From JBEKIK01 sp963838495 (GTDB lineage: Bacteria; Planctomycetota; Planctomycetia; Pirellulales; Thermoguttaceae), in assembly GCA_963838495.1 (NCBI GenBank), contig CAWIRC010000002.1, positions 124,001-188,000 of the forward strand: DNA of 64,000 bases, in the 5' to 3' direction. The notes beneath the pieces were generated by a model. That model had not been told where the DNA came from. It was given only the letters and a program-made list of their open reading frames with translations, and did not search any database. Below, one piece after another: positions 36,181 through 44,708 of this stretch. A program made the position numbers and the translations under genes. The first letter of the stretch is position 1, and each line of letters begins with the position of its first letter.

Positions 36181-36750
36181 TTAGGCCCCTTTGAAAGGAT
36201 CTTCGAGGATCGTGTCGATCGGCCGGCGCATGGGGTCTTTGGCGGTTTCGGACGGAACGTCCAATTCGATGGGCCGCACCACCACCCGCTTGCCCCGCAC
36301 CTGCACGATGCGGACCTCCTGCCCGACTTCGATGGGCATGCCTTCGGAAACCGCCTCCACGCTCCGCCCGTCCACTATCACCACCCCGCTGGGGAGTAGC
36401 TTGCTCTTGGCCTTGGCCACCCTTCCCACTAACGATTTCAAATAGTCTTTCCCTCGATCCTCGGGCAATACATCCTCGCTCGTTGGGGCCGAAAGCAGCA
36501 CCCGCCGGCCAAAAGACGTCTTTGGCCAGTATTTAAAGGCCAAAACCACCACCGTGGGCATGCCGGCCATCGCCATGATTAAAATTACAAAAAAGGTCAC
36601 CGGCCCTTGTTGATAGGCCAAAATCAAGGAAACGACTATCGAGGCCGCCGAAAGAAATGCAAAAAGCCCGGCCGAGGTAAAAAAGACCTCCATTATCCCC
36701 AGGCACATGCCCAAAACCAAAAGCAAAATCGCCCAAACCCAATAATACAT
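36181..36750 (-). CDS. NfeD-like protein, short form
   Basis: 189 residues: three to four helices in the first 75 residues, then a soluble OB-fold-like domain (GRVAKAKSKLLPSGVVIVDGRSVEAVSEG ... VRIVQVRGKRVVV in part). NfeD OB domains bind flotillin-type proteins. It is encoded 172 bases upstream of floA on the same strand. The tail (SETAKDPMRRPID) is charged. Confidence 0.88.
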   Translation of the reverse strand: MYYWVWAILLLVLGMCLGIMEVFFTSAGLFAFLSAASIVVSLILAYQQGPVTFFVILIMAMAGMPTVVVLAFKYWPKTSFGRRVLLSAPTSEDVLPEDRGKDYLKSLVGRVAKAKSKLLPSGVVIVDGRSVEAVSEGMPIEVGQEVRIVQVRGKRVVVRPIELDVPSETAKDPMRRPIDTILEDPFKGA

Positions 36751-36860
36751 AGTCCTTGCTCCGAGATTATTGACATTCTAGCAAATTTTCCCGGCTTGTG
36801 CTAATCATACCCCCCCATGGTTGGATACAGAGTTTGAAATTAAGTATCAAATGATATTCT

Positions 36861-36906
36861 GTAAAGCCGCGACGGGCGCCAATCAAAGATTCCTCGGTCG
36901 CGCTAG
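36861..36906. repeat. GTAAAGCCGCGAC module, copy 1
   Basis: GTAAAGCCGCGACGGGCGCC ... GGTCGCGC: a palindrome-like module in the 258-base gap between the two NfeD genes. Related copies at 40775, 58952, 61516 and 62369. Confidence 0.65.
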
Positions 36907-37008
36907 ACACGTTGCTTCCGCATAGATTTTTTTAGCTGGCGCCACAAGTAAAACCTTAAGGCCGAAGACGCCGCCGACGCGGTTCAAGAGGTCTCCGTGT
37001 AGAAATAT

Positions 37009-39264
37009 CTATGTAACAATTTCCCGCACCAGCACCCGGTTGCCGCGGACTTCCACCACTTCCACGCCCTTGCCCGGCTCGATCATGTCTCCGTCGGCGA
37101 TCACGTCGATCACCGAATCGCCGAACCGCGCCTTGCCCGCCGGCATAAGCAGCGTGGCGGTCACGCCTTTAGAGCCCACAAGATCATGCAGATCGACGAG
37201 CAGTTCCCGCTGCTGAATGGTCTCTAATTCCTCATCCACGGGCGGGGCCAGAATCATGTGGCTGAAGATCGGCGCATGAGGCAGCCATTTCCGCGAAAGC
37301 AAGGCCGCCGCAAACAGCGCCGCCGTCACCCCGCCGATCAAAAGCAGCGACCGCTGCATCTCGGCCACCTGCTGGGAGCTGCGTGGCATGACCAAAATCT
37401 GGCTGGCCAGCACCAGCGACAGTATCACCATCGCCCCGCCCCCCAGTCCGAAGATGCCAAAGCCCGGGATCACGAAAATTTCCAACAGTATGCAGGCCAC
37501 GCCCGCCAGGAACATGAGCGATATGAGCCAGCCCGGCGCCCCGCTTAGGAATTGGCTCCAAAAGAAAAGCACAAAACACACCAGCGCCACGAACGCCCCG
37601 ATGCCCAGCCCCGGCGTGTGAAATTCGAAATAAAGCCCCGCCACCCCGATAAACAAGAGCAAAATCGCCACACCCCTGGAACCCAGTGCCTCGATGAACT
37701 GATCGGCCCAGCCGGGTTCGATCAAGGCCGGATCGTTTTCCAATCCATAGTGTTGTTTGAATTCGCCGAAATTCGCGGCAAGGGCATTGATCAAGTCCAT
37801 TTGCAGGGCTTGTTTCCCATCCAATTTCAAAGGTACGTTGTGCAGCGATATTTTTTGACCCTTTTCCCATTGCGCCGGATTGGGCTGTTCGGCAAGTTCT
37901 TCGGAGGAAAAATAATCCTCCTCGCCCAGGTGCGTGCAGCGATAGACCTCCAGGTTCGGATCGACCAGCGCCGCCATCAGCGACCAGGACCGCCCCTTGC
38001 GCGGCGCCAGCCCCTGGCGGATCCGCTGTTCGAGCAACGCCGCGTCGTCTTTGGATATTTCCAACACCCCCGGGCCGCCGATTACCGCCCGCGGATTCAT
38101 CACGATCTGGTCGCAGGCCAGGGCGATCAAGGCGGCGTCGGCCCGCGCATCCTTGGGTATATAGGCCACCGTGCGGACCAGGCTGGGATTGAGCGTCAAC
38201 AAAAAATTCACCAACGTAACCGTGTCGGCGGGCGAGCCGCCCGAACTCTCCATCCACAGGCAAATGAAATTCACGTCGTGCAGGCTGGTCTGATCTTCGA
38301 TCAGTTTTTGCACCTGCCGCACCTTGTCGCTGGTTACCGGCCCCTTCAGCTCAATGCGCACCGCCTTCCAGGGATTTTCCAGCGACGGATCGTCTTCGAT
38401 CGACAGCGGCGGCAAGTCCAAAGCCTGCACAAGATCGCGGCGGTTGCCGGCCAGATACGTGACAAAGCCCAAATCGCGGGCCTTTTTGCTGGTTAACTGC
38501 AAAGGTTCGCCCGCCGGCTTGAACACTTCCGTCGCCGCGGCGGCTTGCGTTTTTTTCAGCTCTTCAAGCCCTTCGGGCGTGACGTACTCGGTGCCCACCT
38601 CCGTCTCCACGGCCAGGATTTCCAGCGCCGGGTCCAACAGGCCAAGGGCCAAAGGCACCGTCAATTTGCGGCGACGGCCGGCAATCTCGCGGTAAGCGGC
38701 GCGGGTCGTCTCGCTGATCTGGTTCGCGTCCACGCCCGCCGGTCCGATTGTTGCGTCCGGGGCCATGATAATGTCGTCGCAGGCCATCACCGCCAATATC
38801 GCGTGCCCCTGGATCGACTGCGGCAAATAGGCCACGGTCTTGGCGGCGTTCAATTCCCCGCTCGTAAGAAAACTAGACAGCTCGTAACAGGACCCGAAGT
38901 TGCTCCCGCGGGCGAAATTCTCCTGCCCCGACGGAACATAAAACTCGAATATCAAATACGGCTTCACACCCTTGGCCCGCGCCTTCTCCATGGCCTTGTT
39001 TACAAACTGCCTTACACGGCCGACGGTTTGATCGGTAATGGGTAGTGCCAGGCGAATGGAAAAACCGATCTGCTCGGGCGCTTTGGAAGGCGCGGCCGCC
39101 TGCGTCTCCTTGCTGGGAAGTTCCTTGGCGGCGGCAAAATCAACCGAGAAATTAAAAAAAAGTACGCCAGCAAAAGCAGCTATGGCCATAAACGGGCGGC
39201 ACCGCCAAAACAGCTCGGTCCTTATGTTAGTGTGCATCATCATTCTAATCAAACTCGGTAACAT
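37009..39264 (-). CDS. NfeD-like protein, long form with two ClpP-like domains that lack the catalytic serine
   Basis: 751 residues: signal or anchor (about 26-46), a first ClpP/SDH-like domain (about 68-260), a second one (about 295-480), four to five helices (about 530-670) and a C-terminal NfeD OB domain ending VEVRGNRVLVREI. In true NfeD proteases the nucleophile lies in an AASAG segment after the YVAP strand; here the matching positions read QGHAILAVMACD in domain 1 and ADAALIALACD in domain 2, with no serine. Both MAPDATIGPAG and MNPRAVIGGPG landmarks are present, so the alignment is good. It is probably an inactive binding or scaffold protein of the FloA system. Confidence 0.85.
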   Translation of the reverse strand: MLPSLIRMMMHTNIRTELFWRCRPFMAIAAFAGVLFFNFSVDFAAAKELPSKETQAAAPSKAPEQIGFSIRLALPITDQTVGRVRQFVNKAMEKARAKGVKPYLIFEFYVPSGQENFARGSNFGSCYELSSFLTSGELNAAKTVAYLPQSIQGHAILAVMACDDIIMAPDATIGPAGVDANQISETTRAAYREIAGRRRKLTVPLALGLLDPALEILAVETEVGTEYVTPEGLEELKKTQAAAATEVFKPAGEPLQLTSKKARDLGFVTYLAGNRRDLVQALDLPPLSIEDDPSLENPWKAVRIELKGPVTSDKVRQVQKLIEDQTSLHDVNFICLWMESSGGSPADTVTLVNFLLTLNPSLVRTVAYIPKDARADAALIALACDQIVMNPRAVIGGPGVLEISKDDAALLEQRIRQGLAPRKGRSWSLMAALVDPNLEVYRCTHLGEEDYFSSEELAEQPNPAQWEKGQKISLHNVPLKLDGKQALQMDLINALAANFGEFKQHYGLENDPALIEPGWADQFIEALGSRGVAILLLFIGVAGLYFEFHTPGLGIGAFVALVCFVLFFWSQFLSGAPGWLISLMFLAGVACILLEIFVIPGFGIFGLGGGAMVILSLVLASQILVMPRSSQQVAEMQRSLLLIGGVTAALFAAALLSRKWLPHAPIFSHMILAPPVDEELETIQQRELLVDLHDLVGSKGVTATLLMPAGKARFGDSVIDVIADGDMIEPGKGVEVVEVRGNRVLVREIVT

Positions 39265-39461
39265 ATCCTTTAGATTATAAGGTACAGGCTCGCTGCGTCA
39301 AATCAGCCCTTCAAGGGCAGGGAATCGCTACGAACGGCGGGCAGCGGAGATATAAAGGCCTGCTGGCAGGGGTCCCGTTAAACAGGACTAGAGTAATGCA
39401 GCGGCTGTTTAGCCTGGGAGCTTGCTCCCAGCGGATTCAACAGAATTATGCTTCGCTACAT

Positions 39462-40550
39462 TTATCGCGATTTGCCCCCAGGCCGGCCTGCCTGCTGGAC
39501 GGCGGCGTCGTCCACGATCTTTTCCCATCCCCGCGGCGTGTAGGCCTGGAAAGGATTGCCCTGAAACAATCGCAATGGATCGTTGAACACCGCGTCATAG
39601 AATTCGTACGAAGTATGGCTCTTGCCGTTGGGCTGAATGATTTGCAGCGCCTTGGGCGTCATGGCCGGAACGTTTAGCATCAAAGTCGCAGTGCGGAAAT
39701 TTGCGGCGTCTGGCTGAAACCGAGGGTATGCCTCCAGGCTAATCACGCTCTGCATATTCGGCGGCGGCGGAATTACGCGGATCCAATATCGCTGCCGAAG
39801 CTTCTGCGCCTCCGCCCCAAACAGGAACGGCAGCGGAGCGTCAACTATGGCCTTGCCTTGCATTTCCGGCGGCAATTTGTGCTCCACCAGCTTCTTTTGC
39901 CTGGGCCTATATTCATAAACCGACTTCCCGTCGCATATCCAGTGGTCCGCACGGTCTGCGTCGATGGGAACCGGTTTGCCGTCCTGCCCGTCTTGATATA
40001 AGACGTTAAATACCCCTTTATCCGGAGCGGCGTACTTGATGATGCCCATCTCGATGTATACCGGTGCGTTTGGATCGGGCGGGACGTTCGGATTGGCATT
40101 GGGCTTGGGAAACACCGGATCGTATTCCCAACGCTTAAACCAGCAATCAAAGGTCTTTATGTCCTTGCTTTTCTGCTCCCATGCCTTCAGCACGTTGTCT
40201 AGCTGCGCTTCTTCCTGCGCATTAAGCGTAAATGGCGCAGGCGGCGGCTGTTGCGGTTGTACTGCCGCGTTTTGCCCGGGCAAGGGAAACAACTGCTGCT
40301 CTTTGGGCAATAGCGTCTGCGCCTGATTGCCGGCCTGCCCTTGCCCCGGGTATTGGCGCGTAGCGTCCGACGCAGAGCGACGCTGGATCGTCGGCGCTTG
40401 CGGAACAACCGGCTGATCCGGCCCGGTCGTCGTATCGGTCGAGCGAATCGGATTGGGCCTGGGCCAGGCGTCGCCCTGTGTCTGGGCCCAAAGAGTGCTG
40501 GCAATCAAGCACAAAAAAATCGCTCCCGCCCAGATAAGTCTAATTGCCAT
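39462..40550 (-). CDS. Secreted TIGR03009-like planctomycete protein
   Basis: 362 residues from ATG 40550, supported by GGGGAGG eight bases upstream (a TTG at 40565 is less likely). A signal peptide (MAIRLIWAG... ending near LWAQ), a Pro/Gln-rich stretch (about 25-120) and a lipoprotein-carrier-like beta domain (about 125-350) with CWFKRWEYDP and FLFGAEAQKLRQRYWIRV, ending in PRGWEKIVDDA. This matches my memory of the planctomycete-specific domain TIGR03009; function unknown. It may bind lipid or act like LolA. Confidence 0.7.
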   Translation of the reverse strand: MAIRLIWAGAIFLCLIASTLWAQTQGDAWPRPNPIRSTDTTTGPDQPVVPQAPTIQRRSASDATRQYPGQGQAGNQAQTLLPKEQQLFPLPGQNAAVQPQQPPPAPFTLNAQEEAQLDNVLKAWEQKSKDIKTFDCWFKRWEYDPVFPKPNANPNVPPDPNAPVYIEMGIIKYAAPDKGVFNVLYQDGQDGKPVPIDADRADHWICDGKSVYEYRPRQKKLVEHKLPPEMQGKAIVDAPLPFLFGAEAQKLRQRYWIRVIPPPPNMQSVISLEAYPRFQPDAANFRTATLMLNVPAMTPKALQIIQPNGKSHTSYEFYDAVFNDPLRLFQGNPFQAYTPRGWEKIVDDAAVQQAGRPGGKSR

Positions 40551-40925
40551 TGGGTTCCTCCCCAAAACAGCGGAATTTATTCCTTATTCCAATCGGATTT
40601 TTCACATGCCAAGTTGTCGGTAGATAATTGAGGGCTTCCGACCGTTAAAATACATCCAATCGGCCGCAGATTCTAACAGGAAGCCCCAGCCCGACATAGA
40701 TCAAATGTAAGTGGCGAAGTGGATAGTGATTAGCGGTTTGTATTTAGTATCATGGGCGCACTGGCATTCAAGCGTTTAGCCGCGACCGGGCACCATCGGG
40801 CACCGACGCGAAGCGCTGGTTGGCATGGTCGGGCAGCGCTTGGCTCATAATCGTTCCATCCATTCTACTCATTTTATCCATTTTAATTATTAGACCACTA
40901 ACCACTAATCACTATTCACTACCCA
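40551..40925. repeat. 375-base gap: inverted heptads around a GCCGCGACC module
   Basis: AAGTGGATAGTGATTAGCGG (40716-40735) and its inverted relative CCACTAACCACTAATCACTA (40895-40914, period 7, continuing to 40930) bracket the module 40775-40845 (GCCGCGACCGGGCACC ... GGTCGGGCAGCGC). No gene is seen in the gap; the promoter of the TIGR03009-like gene should lie near 40560-40620. Confidence 0.7.
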
Positions 40926-41348
40926 CTATTCTCCAATAATCTTTACCAGCACGCGTTTCGCCCGCCGGCCGTCGAATTCACCATAAAAGACCTGTTCCCA
41001 GGGACCAAAATCAAGCCTGCCCTTGGTGATGGCGATGACCACCTCGCGGCCCATGATTTGCCGCTTGTGATGCGCGTCGCCGTTGTCTTCGCCGGTGCGA
41101 TTGTGGTGATAGGTCTGCGGCGACGGATCATAAGGCGCCAGTTTTTCCAGCCAGGCCTTGTAATCCTCGTGCAGACCTGGCTCGTCGTCGTTGATGAACA
41201 CCGAGGCGGTAATGTGCATCGCGTTGCAAAGCAGCAGCCCTTCTTTTACGCCGCTTTTGGCCACCGCCTCTTCCAGCCGGTTGGTGATGTTCACGAAGTC
41301 CATGCGTTTGGGAACGTTGAAAGTCAGGTATTCGGTATGAGATTTCAT
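40926..41348 (-). CDS. yjbQ: YjbQ family protein (UPF0047)
   Basis: 140 residues, the typical length. Signature residues of the fold: GLLLCNAMHITASVFINDDEPG, TYHHNRTGEDNGDAHHKRQIMG in part, with the histidines His45 and the HHN/DAHHK group near a putative metal site, and DFGPWEQVFYGEFDG. Some members have weak thiamine-phosphate synthase activity; the real role is unknown. A GGGTTCA-like tract (41365-41388) lies just upstream. Confidence 0.93.
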   Translation of the reverse strand: MKSHTEYLTFNVPKRMDFVNITNRLEEAVAKSGVKEGLLLCNAMHITASVFINDDEPGLHEDYKAWLEKLAPYDPSPQTYHHNRTGEDNGDAHHKRQIMGREVVIAITKGRLDFGPWEQVFYGEFDGRRAKRVLVKIIGE

Positions 41349-41364
41349 GATAGGGATTGGGGGG

Positions 41365-41388
41365 CAGGGTTCAGGATTCAGGTTTCGG
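41365..41388. repeat. Degenerate GGGTTCA tract
   Basis: CAGGGTTCAGGATTCAGGTTTC with a 7-base step, upstream of yjbQ. No inverted partner was found nearby. Confidence 0.65.
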
Positions 41389-41459
41389 ATATATTTGTGG
41401 AATGTTTTTCGGCAATGGTTTATTTTAACAGGGAAAAAACCATTGGCGACTGCCGATCG

Positions 41460-43988
41460 TCAAGGCGGCGGCAGGGAATCTTTAAAAGACTGCGGCGGGT
41501 TTGGCTGTCCAGACATGCCGGCCCGGTAAGAATTCAACCACTTTTCAATCATTTCGGCAAGCGGCGCCTGTCTTTGAGCTCGGGCAAGCTCCAAAGCCTT
41601 CCCAGCCGCGGCCACGGCCTCGGTCGATTCATGCATCTTGGCGTAGGTTATCGCCAAATTGTAATAAACCAAAGCGGAATCGTTTCTCAAGCGAATGGCC
41701 TGCCGGTAATGATCGACCGCTTCTTGGAGACGATCCTTTTCTAGCAACGCGGTGCCCAGGTTGGAATGGGCGTCGGCGTAATCAGGATTGATCCGCAGCG
41801 CCTCCCGGTAATGTTCGATAGCCTCTTCCAGTCTGCCCTTTTGGAACAATGCATTCCCCAGATTGTAATGGGCCTGGGGATAATCCGGTTTCATCCGCAG
41901 GGTTTGCTGGAAATATTCGACCGCCTCATCCTGCCGGCCCGACATGGCCAAGGCTATGCCGAGGTTGCTGCAGGCCTCGAAATAATCGGGCTTTATCTGC
42001 AGGGCTCTCTTGTAATGTTCGATTGCCTCTTGCGCCCGGCCCGCCTCAACCAGGGCGATCCCCAAATTGTTGTGAGCCTCCGGATCATCGGCTTTCAACT
42101 GCAAAACCCGCTTGTAATGTTCGATCGCCTCCTTATAACGGCCCATTTCTTTTAACGCATTTGCCAGGTTGTAATGCACATCAGGGGAGTCGGGTTTCAG
42201 TTGCAAAGCACGCTCATAGTGTTCAATGGCCTCGCTCAGCCGACCTGCGCCGGCCAAGCCGGCGCCCAGGTTGGCATGCGCCTCGGAAAAATCGGGATCG
42301 AACGCCAATGCCTGCTGGAAACTTTCCATCGCCTCTTTTAATTTACCCAATCCTTGATAAGCATTGCCTAAGTTGAAGTAGGTGACAGGATTATTGGGCC
42401 GCAATCGCCGGGCCTGCTCGTAATGCTCGATCGCCTCACGCAGCCGGCCGGAACCCGACAACATGATGCCCAAATTGTTATGCGCTTCGACGTAGTCGGG
42501 CTTCAGCCGCAGGGCCTCTTCATAATGCTCTATGGCTTCCTCACGCTGCCCTGTTTCAGTCAGCGCGCAGGCCAGGTTGTAGTGCACCATCGCACAAGTC
42601 GGATTTCGCTCAAGCGTCGCCCGGTACAGCGCAAACTCGTCATGGAAGTTCGCGCTTTGCCGCCGTGCCAGAAAGCCAAGCATTCCTGCCGCCGCCAAGG
42701 CGACGAGCGTCGCCGCCCACCCCGCCCGCCCGCCCCGCAGCCTATGCCACGCCGCAAGCCCCGCCGATGCCAGGGCAATCACCCCGATAACCGCGATGTG
42801 CTGATAGCGGTCCGCCACCAGCGAGTATTTCATGAAGCCCACGTCCGTCAATCCCATCACGGGCACAAGCGCCGTGCAGAAAAATCCCCATGCAAACAAA
42901 AACGGCCGGCTCCAACTTTTTCTATATAGCCAAAGCACGGCAGTGACCATCAATGCCGCCAGCATCGGCAGCCACCACAAAATCTTGCCGCCGTCGATGT
43001 GCCACTGCGGGTAGACAAAAATCAGCTCAACCGGCATAAGAGCTTTATAAAGATAAAACCAGGTCACGCCGCCTGCGCCCAGCAGCCGCTGGCTAAGCCC
43101 GGCGGCCCGGATCACACTTCCTCCCCCGTGCCTTTGGAACCACACGTTCACTCCTGCCAGCATAACGGCAACCAGGAAAAATGGCGCAGTCCGCACAAGA
43201 TCACAGCGGCGCAAAGGCCGCTGCCACCAAACGATTCCCAATAGCATCACCGGCAATACCGCCGCCGACCCCTTGCCAAGCATGGCCAGCACAAACGCCG
43301 CCAGGCTCAGCCAGTAAAAAAATGAAAGATGAGGGATGAAGGATGAGGGATTCAAGAAACCGCTTGCGGTTTCGCAACTGGCCCCCACTATATAATTTTC
43401 TCGTTCCCGTGATCCCCCGTGGGAACGAGTGGGCAACAAATTGTTAATCGCCGTAAACATCTCGGCCTTCACATACCACAAAATCGACAAGAGGAAGAAC
43501 AACATCGCCATCATGTTTTTCCGCGAGGCAATCCACGCCGCCGATTCCACGTTCACCGGATGTACGGCGAAGATCGCACCCGCCAGGAACGCCCCGGGGA
43601 TGGACAATTTCCGCAAAACGAGCCAAACCAAAAGCGCCTCGACAATGTGCAATGCCAGGTTGGTGGCATGGTACCCCGTCGGGTTCCTCCCCCACAGCCG
43701 CCATTCAAGCCAGAACGATGTATATGTCGCCGGCCAGTAGTCGGCCGCCTCTGCGCTGCACCAGAACCGGTATAAGCCGTCGCCGCCCTTGACGAGTTTG
43801 TTCTCCGTCAAAAGCACGTCGTCGTCCAAGACAAACCCGCCGCTTATTGTTGGCAGATAAACCACAAACACGGCGCCCGCAATCAGCGCCGCTCCCGCCA
43901 AAACCCCCAGCGACGTCCACGATCTGAAAAGAATCGCCGGCCAAGCCCGGCCTATATGGTTTTTGGAAGATTTATTACGCTTGGACAT
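41460..43988 (-). CDS. TMTC-like membrane protein with TPR repeats (paralogue 3, ten TPRs)
   Basis: 842 residues. GT-C-like membrane half (1-480) with GGFVLDDDVL and FAVHPVNVESAAWIASRKN, then ten TPR units (about 490-825). The loop after helix pair 4-5 is enlarged by in-frame repeats: a CTCGTTCCC/GGGAACGAG palindrome (LPTRSHGGSRERENYIVG) and the heptad composite (CETASGFLNPSSFIPHLS). Paralogues 1 and 2 (6 and 7 TPRs) are about 20 kb away. Likely a membrane glycosyltransferase or a relative with a TPR binding platform; inferred only. Confidence 0.8.
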   Translation of the reverse strand: MSKRNKSSKNHIGRAWPAILFRSWTSLGVLAGAALIAGAVFVVYLPTISGGFVLDDDVLLTENKLVKGGDGLYRFWCSAEAADYWPATYTSFWLEWRLWGRNPTGYHATNLALHIVEALLVWLVLRKLSIPGAFLAGAIFAVHPVNVESAAWIASRKNMMAMLFFLLSILWYVKAEMFTAINNLLPTRSHGGSRERENYIVGASCETASGFLNPSSFIPHLSFFYWLSLAAFVLAMLGKGSAAVLPVMLLGIVWWQRPLRRCDLVRTAPFFLVAVMLAGVNVWFQRHGGGSVIRAAGLSQRLLGAGGVTWFYLYKALMPVELIFVYPQWHIDGGKILWWLPMLAALMVTAVLWLYRKSWSRPFLFAWGFFCTALVPVMGLTDVGFMKYSLVADRYQHIAVIGVIALASAGLAAWHRLRGGRAGWAATLVALAAAGMLGFLARRQSANFHDEFALYRATLERNPTCAMVHYNLACALTETGQREEAIEHYEEALRLKPDYVEAHNNLGIMLSGSGRLREAIEHYEQARRLRPNNPVTYFNLGNAYQGLGKLKEAMESFQQALAFDPDFSEAHANLGAGLAGAGRLSEAIEHYERALQLKPDSPDVHYNLANALKEMGRYKEAIEHYKRVLQLKADDPEAHNNLGIALVEAGRAQEAIEHYKRALQIKPDYFEACSNLGIALAMSGRQDEAVEYFQQTLRMKPDYPQAHYNLGNALFQKGRLEEAIEHYREALRINPDYADAHSNLGTALLEKDRLQEAVDHYRQAIRLRNDSALVYYNLAITYAKMHESTEAVAAAGKALELARAQRQAPLAEMIEKWLNSYRAGMSGQPNPPQSFKDSLPPP
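43324..43378. repeat. Heptad tract GGGATGA plus CGCTTGCGGTTTCGC, in frame in TPR paralogue 3
   Basis: Same composite as 20306-20361 and at the same place in the protein. Confidence 0.85.
43401..43437. repeat. CTCGTTCCC/GGGAACGAG palindrome in frame in TPR paralogue 3
   Basis: CTCGTTCCCGTGATCCCCCG followed by TGGGAACGAG; it directly neighbours the heptad composite, so this loop has taken two different repeats. Confidence 0.75.
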
Positions 43989-44000
43989 GTGCGGACTGCT

Positions 44001-44357
44001 TCACTTATTCGGCGATTGAGATATCCGGATACGGTTGCTGCGCACGGTAATAATCGCTCCGGATTGAAGCGCTTCTGAATGGCGTGTAAAAAGTTCAGAG
44101 AATATCGCAATCCGTTTATCGGAAAGCACATCTGGAAGACGAACGATTCCAGAATGTTCCAAGCCCTCGTGAGAAACAAAGCTCCCAAAATCGGTATCGA
44201 TAGTAACCAAGATTCGTTTCTCGCGAGCAGCGATTTCCAGTAATTGTCGATCACCGGGATCGGGACCGAATTCACGAGCTTCGAGAACGTCGTGCCCCTG
44301 TTGTCTAAGCCAAGCAGCCAAGAGCCCGCCTGCGCAACGATCGATCAAAAATCTCAC
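44001..44357 (-). CDS. DUF5615 PIN-like protein (putative toxin)
   Basis: 118 residues. MRFLIDRCAGG and ILVTIDTDFGSFV carry the acidic residues of a reduced PIN-like fold (Asp6, the TIDTDF pair), and GHDVLEAREFGPDP is typical of DUF5615. Its ATG overlaps the stop of the upstream DUF433 gene by 4 bases. This pairing is widely seen as a toxin-antitoxin-like module; ribonuclease activity is predicted but not shown here. Confidence 0.85.
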   Translation of the reverse strand: MRFLIDRCAGGLLAAWLRQQGHDVLEAREFGPDPGDRQLLEIAAREKRILVTIDTDFGSFVSHEGLEHSGIVRLPDVLSDKRIAIFSELFTRHSEALQSGAIITVRSNRIRISQSPNK

Positions 44358-44602
44358 GGCTTGGCAACCTCCACGGAATCCAACGAATCGTGGGCGATCA
44401 CCGCGTGGGCGTATGCCAGGCAGGCGCGTATGTCATCGATTTCCAGATCGGGGTAATCGGCCAGAATATTATCCCAGTTTTCGCCCTGGGCGAGCAGGCT
44501 GAGGATCAATTCCACCGAAATGCGCATTCCGCGAATGATCGGCTTGCCGCCAAATATCGCCGGATTGGCAGTTATGCGTTTTAACAATTGAGCGTCAGGC
44601 AT
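44354..44602 (-). CDS. DUF433 family protein (putative antitoxin)
   Basis: 82 residues from ATG 44602, with GGAGG upstream; an earlier in-frame start is not needed. Family marks: ITANPAIFGGKPIIRGMRISVELIL, LLAQGENWDNILADYPDLEIDDI in part, that is, a helix-turn-helix-like domain. Likely neutralises the following DUF5615 protein and autoregulates the pair. Confidence 0.88.
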   Translation of the reverse strand: MPDAQLLKRITANPAIFGGKPIIRGMRISVELILSLLAQGENWDNILADYPDLEIDDIRACLAYAHAVIAHDSLDSVEVAKP

Positions 44603-44708
44603 GATCCACCTCCTGTCTTGTTTTGCAGTATAACCGTACAATAGTCTACCACAATTGCCGGAAAAAGCCAATAATGCCGGTGTTATTCAAAAACCAGGAG
44701 AATCAATC

